Source of the DNA: Blautia sp.
Lineage (GTDB): Bacteria; Bacillota; Clostridia; Lachnospirales; Lachnospiraceae
Assembly: GCA_017463155.1 (NCBI GenBank)
Contig: JAFTPT010000011.1
Span: 37,505-101,504 of the forward strand
DNA: 64,000 nt
Direction of reading: 5' to 3'
Shown piece after piece: positions 1 to 9,700 of this stretch (position 1 is the first letter of the stretch; every line of letters starts with the position of its first letter). The notes under the pieces are model-generated. The model worked only from the letters and a program-made list of their open reading frames with translations, was not told the origin of the DNA and did no database searches. Made by a program: the position numbers and the translations under genes.

Positions 1-1615
1 AGTCAAAGCGTCCGCCGCCGCCCGCGCAGCCTTCAAACATGATATCCGGATGTGTCTTGATGATCCCGTCCATGACTCTGTAAAGACCCAGCACATACCG
101 GTGCGACACCTCTCCCTGCTTATCGGCCGGGAGAGAGTTTGACCACAGGTCCGTGATCGCGCGGTTGATATCCCATTTCACATAATAGATATTGGCACTG
201 TCCAGGATCCGGTTGACACTCTCTATCAGATAATCCTGGACTTCTTTTCTGCTTAGATCCAGGGCCAGCTGGTTGCGGCTCCGGACCGCGTGCCTTCCCG
301 GGATCTCCATGGCCCAGTCCGGATGGGCGCGGAACAGATCCGAATCCTCCGACACCATCTCCGGCTCAAACCAGATCCCGAATTTCATATCCAGGTCATT
401 GATCTGCTGCACGAGCTTTGTCAGGCCGCAGCGGATCTTTTTTTCGTTGACGTACCAGTCTCCCAGGCCGGAATTGTCATCGTCGCGCTTGCCGAACCAG
501 CCGTCGTCCATGACGATCATCTCGACGCCCATCTTTTTGGCCGCCCTGGCGATCTCCACAAGCTTTACGTCGTCAAAGTCAAAGAAGGCCGCTTCCCAGG
601 TGTTTAAGAGCACCGGGCGCCGGACATCCTTCACAAACTTGCTCCTGTTCAGGTTGTTCCGGAAAAAGTCATGATACCTGCGGCTCATCCCGCCGAGGCC
701 GTCATGTGTATAGGTCATCAGGACCGCCGGCGTATCAAAATCCTCTCCCGCCTCCACGGCGTAGCTGAACAGCCTGTCATTGATCCCCATGACGAGACGG
801 GCCTGGTCGTACTGGTCCAGCTCCGCTTCCGCGAGGAAGCTTCCGGAATACATGAGGGAAAAGCCGTAGCACGAACCATACTCCTCATTGGCCGAACGGT
901 CCGCCAGCGCGATAAAGGGATTCTGCTGGTGGGAAGAGATCCCCCGTCCGCTTCGGATCTTATGTACGTGGTGAGTCAAAGGCTGACGCTCGACCTGACG
1001 TTCCAGTCCGTAGCGTCCGGGCAGAGAGATCAGATCCATATCCGCCCCGTTCAGGTAATCCATGTTCATGGACATGATCCTTTTCAGCTGAATGGTCCCG
1101 TTTCCGCCGTTATGCACCCTTGCCGCGCGCATGATCATGTCCGCCTCAAAAAAGACGGAATAGAAAAGCGTGACCTGCACCTTTGTCACGGCATCCTCAA
1201 GGACCAGTTCGAGCGTATCCACCGTATCCTGCTCCGTGGCAAACGCCGTGGGCAGGCCCTGCAGGGTAAACGCCCCTTCACAGATCCTGTGGCTCTTATA
1301 TCTGCCGTTGAAGGAAAAACTGCCGTCCGCATTCTGGACCTCGATGGAATTGATCCTGAAATCGCCCTGCTGCTGCGTGGTAAATTCCTGCGGCTGGGCG
1401 TCCAGCGAAAATGTACGTTCCTGCAGAGAGTCATAGGGATTTCCCGAAAAGCCCCTGTCATACTGCCTAATCAGGTAGATCAGGTCCTCATCGCACATCT
1501 TCGGCCCGTAATAAAGGTGCTTCACGTAATCCAGATTGCCGATCTTCAGCTGATAGGTGGTGTTTTTCGTCTGCAGAGAAAAGGTTTTTCTTTTTTCGTT
1601 GTAAATGATCCCCAT
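1..1615 (-). CDS. alpha-galactosidase, GH36, C-terminus cut by window edge
   Basis: Predicted retaining alpha-galactosidase of family GH36, which removes terminal alpha-1,6-galactose from raffinose-type sugars and galactomannan fragments. No signal peptide is seen, so it is probably cytoplasmic. The 538 visible residues hold the N-terminal beta-sandwich (about 1-320) and most of the catalytic barrel. Motifs seen are NTWEAAFFDFDD, MDDGWFGKRDDD (DDGW at 370-373) and KWDIN with the expected nucleophile Asp482. The frame runs off the window within EGCAGGGGRFD, just before the acid/base Asp of the family, so that residue cannot be checked. The ATG at 1615 has GAGG about 7 bases upstream. Known GH36 enzymes are about 730 residues long. 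Family assignment is firm; the exact substrate is inferred. Confidence 0.93.
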   Translation of the reverse strand, partial: MGIIYNEKRKTFSLQTKNTTYQLKIGNLDYVKHLYYGPKMCDEDLIYLIRQYDRGFSGNPYDSLQERTFSLDAQPQEFTTQQQGDFRINSIEVQNADGSFSFNGRYKSHRICEGAFTLQGLPTAFATEQDTVDTLELVLEDAVTKVQVTLFYSVFFEADMIMRAARVHNGGNGTIQLKRIMSMNMDYLNGADMDLISLPGRYGLERQVERQPLTHHVHKIRSGRGISSHQQNPFIALADRSANEEYGSCYGFSLMYSGSFLAEAELDQYDQARLVMGINDRLFSYAVEAGEDFDTPAVLMTYTHDGLGGMSRRYHDFFRNNLNRSKFVKDVRRPVLLNTWEAAFFDFDDVKLVEIARAAKKMGVEMIVMDDGWFGKRDDDNSGLGDWYVNEKKIRCGLTKLVQQINDLDMKFGIWFEPEMVSEDSDLFRAHPDWAMEIPGRHAVRSRNQLALDLSRKEVQDYLIESVNRILDSANIYYVKWDINRAITDLWSNSLPADKQGEVSHRYVLGLYRVMDGIIKTHPDIMFEGCAGGGGRFD

Positions 1616-1625
1616 ATGTAAATCC

Positions 1626-1772
1626 TCATTCCTTCACCGCGATGCGGCCTTGCCCGTAGGGCCCGGCATATTCATCTCCGATGATCCCTTTGTCCATTCC
1701 TGCGATATATTCCAGCAGCACTTCACTGTCTGTTTCATCTGCTTCCTCCAGTATAACGGCATTGCGGAAGTT
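1626..1772 (-). pseudogene. open frame without a start, possible gene remnant
   Basis: Between the galactosidase and the GRE activase, one minus frame is open for 48 codons after a TGA and ends in TGA ten bases before the galactosidase ATG. Its translation looks protein-like (LLEYIAGMDKGIIGDE, ending in GRIAVKE) but it has no good ATG. A different frame starts at an ATG with GGAGG upstream (MKQTVKCCWN...) and stops after 34 codons, so a one-base frameshift could have split a small gene. A possible promoter (TTGAAA, 15 bases, TATACT at 1750-1776) overlaps it. I do not recognise a family. Confidence 0.25.
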
Positions 1773-1786
1773 TCAAACAATGATTA

Positions 1787-2593
1787 CTAGCCTCCGATCA
1801 CGCAGGTAAGGCCATGCTTTTCCACGACCGTTTTCAGCTCCCGCATTTTTTCGATGGTCGGTGTCGGGAGATCTCCCATCAGGTACGGCCGTCCGAGACC
1901 GACGTATTTGTCGTATCCCAGCCTGTGATAGGGAAGTATATGCATCTGCGTTACTCCCGGAAGGGACGCCGCAAAAGCCGCGATCGAGTCGATCTCCGCC
2001 GGCGTGTCATTGAAGGTCGGGATCACCGGCGTACGGACGATCAGTCGGCATTTCCCGGACGAGGCCACACGTCTTGCATTCTCCAGGATGGGCCTGTTGT
2101 CCTTTCCCGTGAATTGCTCGTGCTTGACCGGGTCGGTGTGCTTGATATCCATCAGGTACTGGTCCAGGTACGGCAGGACGCCCTCGATGGCAGAATAATC
2201 AACGCGTGCCATACTCTCGATCGCCGTGGAAAAGCCCGCGTCCTTCGCCGCGTGCAGAAGATCCCGGGCAAAGGCCGGCTGCAGCAGGCATTCTCCCCCG
2301 GACAGCGTAAGTCCGCCCTTGGAGCGGCGGTAATAGATCCGGTCCTGCTCCACAACGCGCATGACCTCCTCCACCGTCGTATCCTCCCCGACCGTCTTTA
2401 CCTTGCCGTCCGGCTCTTTCATCGTTTCGATCTCTCCGGACTGAGACTCCGGATTGCAGCACCAGCGGCACCGCATGGCACAGCCTTTTAAAAAGACAAT
2501 GGTACGGATCCCGATCCCGTCATGCACCGAATAACGCTGGATATCAAAGATCCTGCCTTTTGTTTTCAGATACGCAAAGGGTTCTGCTGTCAT
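1787..2593 (-). CDS. glycyl-radical enzyme activating protein (radical SAM)
   Basis: Radical SAM activase that would abstract hydrogen from the C-terminal glycine of the adjacent GRE, using S-adenosylmethionine and a [4Fe-4S] cluster. The cluster motif CAMRCRWC lies near residues 38-45, followed by NPESQ, typical of activases for dehydratase-type GREs, and by the LTLSGGE motif near residue 95. At 268 residues it lacks the ferredoxin-like insert with extra cysteines that many activases of this group carry after NPESQ. It lies 21 bases downstream of the GRE stop and is almost certainly cotranscribed with it. The PflA-type role is certain at family level; pairing with this GRE is inferred from position. 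Confidence 0.95.
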   Translation of the reverse strand: MTAEPFAYLKTKGRIFDIQRYSVHDGIGIRTIVFLKGCAMRCRWCCNPESQSGEIETMKEPDGKVKTVGEDTTVEEVMRVVEQDRIYYRRSKGGLTLSGGECLLQPAFARDLLHAAKDAGFSTAIESMARVDYSAIEGVLPYLDQYLMDIKHTDPVKHEQFTGKDNRPILENARRVASSGKCRLIVRTPVIPTFNDTPAEIDSIAAFAASLPGVTQMHILPYHRLGYDKYVGLGRPYLMGDLPTPTIEKMRELKTVVEKHGLTCVIGG

Positions 2594-2614
2594 AAGTGCT
2601 CCCCATTCCTTCCA

Positions 2615-5143
2615 TCAGAATTCATAGCCCTGCTCCGTACGGTTGATGATGTCATCCTGCAGCGACTTTGACAGGGTGGTAAACAGTGCGGAGTAACCGG
2701 CTACCCTGACCACAAGATAAGGATATTTCTCCGGATGCGCCTGTGCATCCAGAAGCGTCTGCTTGTCGACGACGTTGAACTGCATGTGCATTCCCTTCTG
2801 GTCAAAGTAGGTACGGATCAGGGATTCAAAATCATTGAGGCCCTTCTCGCCCGCCAGTGCGGACGGATGGAACTTCTGATTCAGAAGTGTCCCGTTGGAA
2901 GCGATCATGTGGTCGATCCTTGCCACGGAGTTGGCTGTCGCGGTCGGACCCTTGCGGTCATGGCCTGCCATGGGACCGATCCCGTCCGCCACCGGCGTGT
3001 GGGCAAAACGGCCGTCCGGAGTTGCCCCCGTCTGCTCTCCGAGAGGAACATTCGCCGATACGGGATAAATGCCGGCATGGAACTGTCCGCCCCGCGGATT
3101 TTTGTACTTCTGGATCGGGCGTGTATACAAATAGGCGACCTCCCTGGCGAAATAATCCACCTCCGGGATGTCGTTTCCGTATTTCGGAACCTCCTCGATC
3201 ATCTCAAGGAGCTCCTCGCAGTGTTTCCTGAGGTCTGCCGGGATCGACGACGTCTTCAGATCCGCCACGATTTTCTGGATCTCCTCCTCCGACACTTCTC
3301 TTCCGTTCTGCTTCATCGTATTTACGATGGTGAAGGTCATATCCTTGATGGACGCGTCATCCAGACCCTTTCCGAAGTTCAGGTCCAGTGCCTGCTTATA
3401 TTCTTCCAGCGTAAGCTTCTTCTGCTCGTACACGAGCTGTTTTACGGCGTACAGAGAATCGGAGACATTGGCGATCCCGAAGCACTGCGGGCCGGTAAAA
3501 TTGTAGATGGCGCCGCCCTGTTCCGTTGTCTTGCCGGCTTTGATACAGTCATCGACCATGCAGGAGAGCCAGGGAAGCGGCACCCGCTCGGCGTGCGCAC
3601 AGTCAATGGCATTGTCCGCATTGACCAGCAGGCCGATCTGGTATTCCATCTGCTTTTTGTAGGCATTCCAGAAATCCTCGAAGGTCCGAAGCTCCGAAAG
3701 CTCTCCGGTGCGAAGTCCCACCTGGACGCCCTTGTCCATTCCATTGGAGAAAACCATCTCCAGGGGACGGCACATGTTGAAGAAAGCCGCGTCATGCCAG
3801 CCCATCATCTTGCCGGGTACATGCGGCTCCACGCAGCCGATAATGCTGTAGCAGCGGGCATCCTCCAGGCTGATCCCGCGGTTCATGAGCGCGGGAATGA
3901 TCACCTCATCGTTATAGTAGGCCGGCAGACCGATCCCGGTACGGGTAAGGCGGCAGGCTTCATGCATCAGGTCGTGCGGGGAAAGATTCCACACACGGAT
4001 GGAAAGGGACGGGGCCGGAAGTCCTACGTGATCCGAGGCCCAGATGCACATAAAGGAGAGATCGTTGGTCACGTCCTTTCCCTCGGCATTCTGGCCGCCG
4101 ACGATCAGGTTCTGGAACAGGCTGTAGCCGGCAAAGCCCCTTGCGGAGGCCGCGTCCCGGCACTTGTTCAGGTCGTTCAGTTTGACGTAGATGCAGTCGA
4201 TCAGCTCCTGCGCCTTGTCCCTGGTGATATTCCCGGCCTGCATGTCTTTCTCATAATACGGGAACATGTACTGGTCGAACCGTCCGGGCGAGATGGAATG
4301 ACCGCTGGACTCCATCTGCAGAAGCTGCTGGATGAACCAGAAGCTCTGACAGGCTTCCCAGAAGCCGTTGGCGCCTCTTCGCGGGACATTGTGGCAGTTG
4401 CGGCTGATCGTAAGAAGTTCTTCCTTGCGGACCGGATCGGTTTCTTTTTCCGCCATGGAAGCTGCAAGTACGCTGTATCTTTCGGCGTAGCGGATCACGC
4501 CCTCACAGGACAGGATCATTGCCGTCAGAAGACGCTCCTTTGTGCAGTAATCGGCATCACCGACATCCATACCGGAGAGCTCCCGGCGGATCTTCTCGAT
4601 GATCCCTTCAAACCCGTATTCGAGGACCTCCCAGTATTTGACGCACACGTGCCCCACCCCGTTGTAGAAATAATTCCCCGGGGTAAAGACATTGTGGTCG
4701 ATCGCGGTGAGGGTGGCTTTGCTCATATAGGAAGTAGCCAGCTCGCTGCTGGTGCGCCCGGCCCAGTAAGGATGGACCGACCGCAGAGCTTCTTTGGTCT
4801 CCTCGGAGATAAAGAACGGATCCGCTTCACGGTGTTCCACCGTCTCGAACTCGTCATCCAGCCATGTATAGGAAAACTCCGGATAGGTCTGGCACCCTCT
4901 CGGCGCGAGCGTGGAGCTTCCCACGATCAGTTCCTCCGGCCGGATCGTGATGGGAATATTGTCCAGAATATGCGCGAACGCAAGCGCTCTGCGCATGACC
5001 ATCGGCTGCCCTTCCGTCCCGAGGTAGGATTCGGTCAGGAGCAGCGCGCGGGAAGCTTCGATCTCGGGCATCTTTGCGTACAGGTGCTCGACAAGCCTCT
5101 GGATCCTTGGACTCTTCTCCGTGGGTGAAGCATTATAACTCAT
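2615..5143 (-). CDS. glycyl radical enzyme, diol-dehydratase-like
   Basis: 842-residue GRE with a full PFL-like domain and a C-terminal glycyl radical loop RVAGYSA (Gly816). Residues matching the catalytic set of B12-independent glycerol/propanediol dehydratases are present: His165 in NGVGHV, His282-Ser283 in GHSISPGRFD, Cys437 and Glu439 in GCVEP, and Asp451 in GWHD. The thiyl Cys437 would start radical dehydration of a vicinal diol; no vitamin B12 is needed. Pyruvate formate-lyase is unlikely because it uses adjacent Cys-Cys. Choline lyase or hydroxyproline dehydratase identity is not supported, but the exact substrate is not proven. AAGGAGG lies 8 bases before the ATG. A cobalamin riboswitch precedes the gene and the activase follows. 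Confidence 0.93.
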   Translation of the reverse strand: MSYNASPTEKSPRIQRLVEHLYAKMPEIEASRALLLTESYLGTEGQPMVMRRALAFAHILDNIPITIRPEELIVGSSTLAPRGCQTYPEFSYTWLDDEFETVEHREADPFFISEETKEALRSVHPYWAGRTSSELATSYMSKATLTAIDHNVFTPGNYFYNGVGHVCVKYWEVLEYGFEGIIEKIRRELSGMDVGDADYCTKERLLTAMILSCEGVIRYAERYSVLAASMAEKETDPVRKEELLTISRNCHNVPRRGANGFWEACQSFWFIQQLLQMESSGHSISPGRFDQYMFPYYEKDMQAGNITRDKAQELIDCIYVKLNDLNKCRDAASARGFAGYSLFQNLIVGGQNAEGKDVTNDLSFMCIWASDHVGLPAPSLSIRVWNLSPHDLMHEACRLTRTGIGLPAYYNDEVIIPALMNRGISLEDARCYSIIGCVEPHVPGKMMGWHDAAFFNMCRPLEMVFSNGMDKGVQVGLRTGELSELRTFEDFWNAYKKQMEYQIGLLVNADNAIDCAHAERVPLPWLSCMVDDCIKAGKTTEQGGAIYNFTGPQCFGIANVSDSLYAVKQLVYEQKKLTLEEYKQALDLNFGKGLDDASIKDMTFTIVNTMKQNGREVSEEEIQKIVADLKTSSIPADLRKHCEELLEMIEEVPKYGNDIPEVDYFAREVAYLYTRPIQKYKNPRGGQFHAGIYPVSANVPLGEQTGATPDGRFAHTPVADGIGPMAGHDRKGPTATANSVARIDHMIASNGTLLNQKFHPSALAGEKGLNDFESLIRTYFDQKGMHMQFNVVDKQTLLDAQAHPEKYPYLVVRVAGYSALFTTLSKSLQDDIINRTEQGYEF

Positions 5144-5190
5144 GTGATATCCTCCTTGTTTATTTCCTTAACAAAGAAAGCTGAGGCATC

Positions 5191-5221
5191 AAAAAAATGC
5201 CACAGCCGTATTTCTGTGATT
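5191..5221 (-). terminator. terminator-like hairpin in riboswitch expression platform
   Basis: On the minus strand a short stem CACAG/CTGTG with an 8-base loop is followed by GCA and seven T. It sits between the cobalamin aptamer and the GRE start codon. That is where the expression platform of a transcription-terminating riboswitch is expected. The stem is short, so its strength is uncertain. Confidence 0.45.
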
Positions 5222-5261
5222 AAAATGAACAAGACCAGTGAACCGCTGTCTGTCCATGCCG

Positions 5262-5458
5262 GGCTCTCAGCAGGTCTCCTGACTGGTGCTTCCGGCAGAT
5301 AAAGCTGCCGGGACCTGGTCCGGCCTTCTCGGCAGTAAAGCCAATGGCGGGCAAAAGCCCCGGACCGGTCCGAAACACTCACAGTGGCGGCACCGTTCAT
5401 GATTCTCACATGATTCCCTATTATCCTGCGAGGCTGCATCCCCACAGGCACTGAGTAA
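5262..5458 (-). promoter_or_regulatory. cobalamin riboswitch
   Basis: Read on the minus strand, the leader contains the hallmarks of the cobalamin aptamer: GATGCAGCC, AATAGGGAA, GTGAGAATCATGAACGG, GCCGCCACTGTGAG (B12-box region) and, at the 3' end, CCAGTCAGGAGACCTGC. Their order and spacing (about 195 bases) match the class. The only downstream gene is the GRE operon, so adenosyl- or methylcobalamin would be expected to turn the GRE off. The ORF of about 100 codons that overlaps this RNA is an artefact of the structured leader. Confidence 0.93.
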
Positions 5459-5478
5459 GCCTTCTGTTTATCAATAAA

Positions 5479-5507
5479 ATCATACCATTCAGGAGTATTT
5501 CTGTCAA
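5479..5507 (-). promoter_or_regulatory. sigma-A promoter of riboswitch-GRE operon
   Basis: TTGACA (5502-5507) and TATGAT (5479-5484) on the minus strand, spaced by 17 bases. The promoter lies just upstream of the cobalamin aptamer, so the transcript would begin a few bases before it. The rest of the 5508-5627 gap holds a 7-bp inverted repeat ATATCCA/TGGATAT near 5580-5596, of unknown role. Confidence 0.8.
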
Positions 5508-5627
5508 TAAAAACGGACCACCCTTATCTGTATTTCTTTGTCCTGTCAGATCATGTTCTTCCGATAAGTTCTTGCATCATATCCACGTTTGGATATCCGT
5601 TTTCATGTTATTCTGTCCTCTCAGTGT

Positions 5628-6428
5628 TTACAGTCTGTCTTTGATCCTGCCGAAATCGATCTCACACTTTCCGCCCGAGATGGCGATGGGGATCCTTTCG
5701 GTGAACGGATAACTCTTCGGCGTCAGCGATTCGTCCGAAAAATCATAGACCTGGACACGCTCTTCCTTCGGATCAATGATCCAGTATTCACGAACGCCTG
5801 CGTTCTTATATTTGTAGGTCTTGAGAAGCATGTCCTTGGCCCTGGTGGAATCCGAGAGGATCTCCACCGTCAGATCCGGGGCGCCTGAGAAGCACCTTTT
5901 TGTCCGGTCAAATTCCGTGCAGACCACAAACAGATCCGGTTGGACCATGGTCTTGTCATCATTATCAAGCTGCACATCGCAGGGCGAAAGAAACACCCGG
6001 CAGTCCTTTCCGTGCGCGTCCGCACAGGCACGGAACTGCAGATGCAGCTCACCAAGGATCGTCTGGTGAGTGAGCGAAGGTGCCGCCATGTCAAAGATCT
6101 CCCCGTCGATCAGCTCCACCCTTCTCTCATCCGGAATGGCGTAGTAATCCTCCAGGGTATATTCACCCCGGCGCTTTTTACCATACGCAGGGGCAGCCTC
6201 CTGCACCCGGCCGGGCTGTGAAAGGCTGCCATTGGAATAATACATGCCGGATCGTTCTTCTTTACGCAGTACCCGCTCGAGAGCCTGCAGGGTCCGCTGC
6301 CGTGGAGAATCCGTTGCGCCTGAAAAGATCTTCTGTACCGTACTGAAAGGCACACCGGAAAGCTTTGCCAATGCTTCATTGGACAGTCCAAGTTCCTTTT
6401 TCCTGTCCCTCATCTCCTGAATGGTCAT
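5628..6428 (-). CDS. XRE-type HTH fused to Uma2-family nuclease-like domain
   Basis: 266 residues with two domains. Residues 1-60 are a Cro/C1 (XRE) helix-turn-helix (LGLSNEALAKLSGVPFSTVQKIFSG). Residues 90-260 match the Uma2/DUF820 PD-(D/E)XK restriction-endonuclease-like family, with the motifs MVQPDLFVV, TVEILSDSTRAKDMLLK (acid and Lys of the nuclease core) and GVREYWIIDP. The function of Uma2 proteins is poorly known; they are common in cyanobacteria and scattered in Firmicutes. The HTH fusion suggests a DNA-bound or self-regulating protein. It is monocistronic with its own promoter and a likely operator just upstream, which favours autoregulation. GGAG lies before the ATG. Confidence 0.88.
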   Translation of the reverse strand: MTIQEMRDRKKELGLSNEALAKLSGVPFSTVQKIFSGATDSPRQRTLQALERVLRKEERSGMYYSNGSLSQPGRVQEAAPAYGKKRRGEYTLEDYYAIPDERRVELIDGEIFDMAAPSLTHQTILGELHLQFRACADAHGKDCRVFLSPCDVQLDNDDKTMVQPDLFVVCTEFDRTKRCFSGAPDLTVEILSDSTRAKDMLLKTYKYKNAGVREYWIIDPKEERVQVYDFSDESLTPKSYPFTERIPIAISGGKCEIDFGRIKDRL

Positions 6429-6481
6429 TTTGCACTCCTTTCAGCCAAATATGGTCTATGATATCTTATACCTATTTATAT

Positions 6482-6530
6482 CATTCCATTTATGTGCCTT
6501 AACAATACCGTATATGGAATGTTTTGTCAA
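6482..6530 (-). promoter_or_regulatory. promoter and likely operator of XRE-Uma2 gene
   Basis: TTGACA (6525-6530), 17 bases, TATTGT (6502-6507) on the minus strand. An 8-bp inverted repeat, CATTCCAT (6482-6489) and ATGGAATG (6514-6521), brackets the -10 box, where a bound XRE dimer would block transcription. A second pair GATAT/ATATC lies between it and the gene. Binding by the encoded HTH is inferred. Confidence 0.6.
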
Positions 6531-6610
6531 TCATTTTCAATATCAAAAGGATCTCCAGAGAACAATTTGGATCATGCAGACTGTCCCGGCAATCCTTACC
6601 AGCAAACGAG

Positions 6611-6644
6611 AAGGCCGCACCCGGTTCATCGCCGGATACGGCCT
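6611..6644 (-). terminator. probable terminator of giant surface-protein gene
   Basis: AGGCCG and CCGG pair with CCGG and CGGCCT across a 7-base loop with a three-base mismatch. The hairpin lies about 80 bases after the stop codon. Only a weak T-rich tail (TCTCGTTT) follows, so efficiency is uncertain. Confidence 0.45.
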
Positions 6645-6722
6645 ACTCTCTTCCATCCTGCTCCGGAACAGGTGCTCCGGGTCAGGTATTCTGCCAGCGT
6701 TTGGCGGCAGGTTTGTTCATTT

Positions 6723-9700
6723 TCATTTCTGCTTCTTCCTGAGCGTCAGCCCGGTGACCATGATGGCCGCCATGGACAAAAGCAGGAGCATCAGCCACTG
6801 GAACGGCTGGCTGTCGTCGCCGGTCCTGGCGGCACCTGCGTCCGCATCGTCCGAGAGCGACGAACCAGAACCTCTTCCTGTGCTGCCGCTATTGTCGTCG
6901 TCCGAACCCGAATCATCCGAGGAGTCCGTAGTCACCCGGAACTCTGCCTCCGCGGATCCGTCCGTAAAGAGTGCCTTGATCGTATGTTTCCCTTTCGACA
7001 ATGTCTTCAGGTAGGACGGCTTCAGGCTGATCTTAACACTGCCGGCCTCTGCATCATAGTCGTCCGCAGAAACTTCGTCTCCGTCGATCTCAATACCGGT
7101 AAACAAGGAGAACGTCTGGCTGTCATCCTCGTTTCGTTTAACGACAAAGTCAAGCGTTGCCGTACTGCCCTTCTTCCACTTGCCGCCGTCACCGGACACA
7201 AATGTGTAGGTGATTTCCTCCGGCTCCTCGGTCGGCGTCGGCGTGACCGTATCCTCCGGTGCTTCTGTCGGTGTCGGTGTGACGGTATCCTCCGGTGCTT
7301 CTGTCGGTGTCGGTGTGACGGTATCCTCCGGTGCTTCCGTCGGGGTCGGGGTGACCGTATCTACCGGTTTATCCGTCGGGGTCGGGGTGACCGTATCTAC
7401 CGGTTTATCCGTCGGTGTCGGGGTGACCGTATCCTCCGGTGCTTCTGTCGGTGTCGGCGTAACGGTATCCTCCGGTGCTTCTGTCGGTGTCGGCGTGACG
7501 GTATCCTCCGGTTTCTCCGTCGGTGTCGGCGTAACGGTATCCTCCGGTGCTTCCGTCGGCGTCGGTGTGACCGTATCTTCCGGTGCTTCTGTCGGTGTCG
7601 GCGTAACGGTATCTTCCGGTCTCTCCGTCGGGGTCGGGGTGACGATATCCTCCGGTTTCTGCGTCGGCTCCGGCTTCTCCGTCGGGGTCGGGGTGACGGT
7701 ATCCTCCGGTTTCTGTGTCGGTTCAGGCGCTTCCGTCGGCGTCGGTGTCGGCTTCGCCGTGATGGTCAGGTCTGCACCGGTGTAGGCGATGGTATAATTC
7801 GCCCCGGCATCCAGCGTTCCCTGCAGGATCGCGTATCTGCCTGCAGCCTCGCCTGATTCACGGGCAAGGGCTCCACTGAGCGTATCTCCTTCGACCAGGT
7901 TCTCTGCCGTGTAGGTCAGCGCCGGATCGACATTCCCCTCAGTCTTGGTCTTCGGGTCCGCCGTGACCGTAACCGTACGCTTGTTGATCGTCAGGTCGGC
8001 GCCTTCGTACATGATCGTGTAATTCTTTCCGGCGTCCAGGGTACCCTGCAGGATCGCATAGCTGCCCACGTTCTCGCCGGCTTCGCGGTCCAGTGCTCCG
8101 GTCAGTGTATCGTCGTACTCAAGGCCTTCAACCGTATAGGTCAGTTCAGGATCCTTGTCCCCGTAGGTCTTCTCTTTTTCATCAGCCGTGACCGACAGTT
8201 CCTTCGGTTCGATGACGATCTCCTTGCTGCCGGATACGAACATGCCGTCGTCCAGCATAACATAATAGTAGAACGTGTATGTGCCTGCGTCCTTACCGCC
8301 ATAGCTGTCCCCGCTGTGGGCGGCGGCATACTCTTTGACCTCCTGCAGTGTGTCAAGCTTTTCATCCGCAAAGATGATCTCCGGGTTGCCTTTGGTCACT
8401 TCGACTTCGATACCATGCTCGACGCCGTCGTAAGCCCCGCTGTACCCGTGGGCTGTGAATTCCACGTCTTCATGGACCGTATATTTTCCATTCACGGTCG
8501 TGATGTCGTAGTTCGCGTTCGGCGCGCAGGAAACCTCGATCGGGTAGACCTTCGGCAAAGTGTCCTCCGATGTGCCAAGCTGCAGCTGTACCTGCAGGCC
8601 GGCACGGTCTTTTTCGACCAGGTCTCCGCTGATCTCGTAGTCCAGCGAGGAGGCATCCGTGATGTCCGGTCCCATGCCGTCATTCGCGGTGATGGTGATC
8701 TTTGCGGGCTTAATGGTCAGCGTGCCGTTCTCCTTTTTGACATTGGTGAAGCAGGCTGTCACATCCTTGCCCGCGGCGTTTTTGATCACATAGCCGTCGC
8801 TTACCACGTTCTCCGCCTGTCCGGCATTGGTAATGCTCCCGGCTGCGGCTGCACTGACGGTAAAGCCCTCCGGAAGGCCGCTTGCCGTCACAGTGCTTTC
8901 GGACAGCGGCGTGCCGTCGTATGTCTTCTGCGCGGAAGCCGCCGTCAGGACGATCTCCGCGTCGTTTTTCGTCACGGTCAGTGTGCCGAGGTCTTCCTTC
9001 GTAACCTTGTAGTTGGAGGCTTTCGCAGTGCCCCAGGTGAGCTCATAGGTATTGTCACTGCTCCCCACCTCGGTCCGGCTTCCGTTCGCTTTCACATCGG
9101 CGGTCTCGCTCTTCACAAGGCCGTTGATCTTTGCGCCGTCCGTCTTCACAAGCGCTGTGCCGTCATAAGGCTTGGACGCGCTCGCGGTCGTGACGGTCAG
9201 TTCCTTCGGAGCGATCGTGAACGCATGGGTGGTCACGCTCTTGTCCTCCGGCAGCGCATAGTTGCCGGCTTTTTCACCGGTCAGGCTTTCTGCCTTGACC
9301 GTGTATCCTTCGCCTGCGGCGACCTCGGCGCCGGTCACCGTGACTTCGACCGCATCACTGTTCACAAGGCCCGTAACGACAGCCTTGGGTGCCTGGCTCT
9401 CTCCGTTGTAGGTAAACGCATCGCCCGTCCAGGTAAGGCCGACCGTACGCTTTTTGATCGTCAGGTCCGCACCGGTATAGACAATGGTGTAATTCTTTCC
9501 TGCGTCCAGGTTGCCCTGCAGAACAGCGTAGCTGCCCACATTCTCGCCCGCTTCACGGGTCAGAGCGCCGGTCAGCGTGTCGCCGTCCTCCAGCCCTTCG
9601 GATTTGTACGTCAGCTCCGGATCCGTATCCCCGTAGGTCTTCTTCTTCGCGTCCGCCGTGACCGTCACGATCTTCGGCGTGATGACGATGTCCTTGCTGC

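Noticed and set aside
2735-5128. 797-codon plus-strand frame
   Set aside because: Antisense shadow of the GRE gene, which has all expected motifs on the minus strand.
5140-5451. 103-codon minus-strand frame before the GRE
   Set aside because: It coincides with the cobalamin riboswitch and its platform; no SD or protein-like sequence.
7215-7760. CRISPR array (36-base period)
   Set aside because: The repeats are contiguous with no spacers and encode PTPTEAPEDTVT in frame inside the giant gene.
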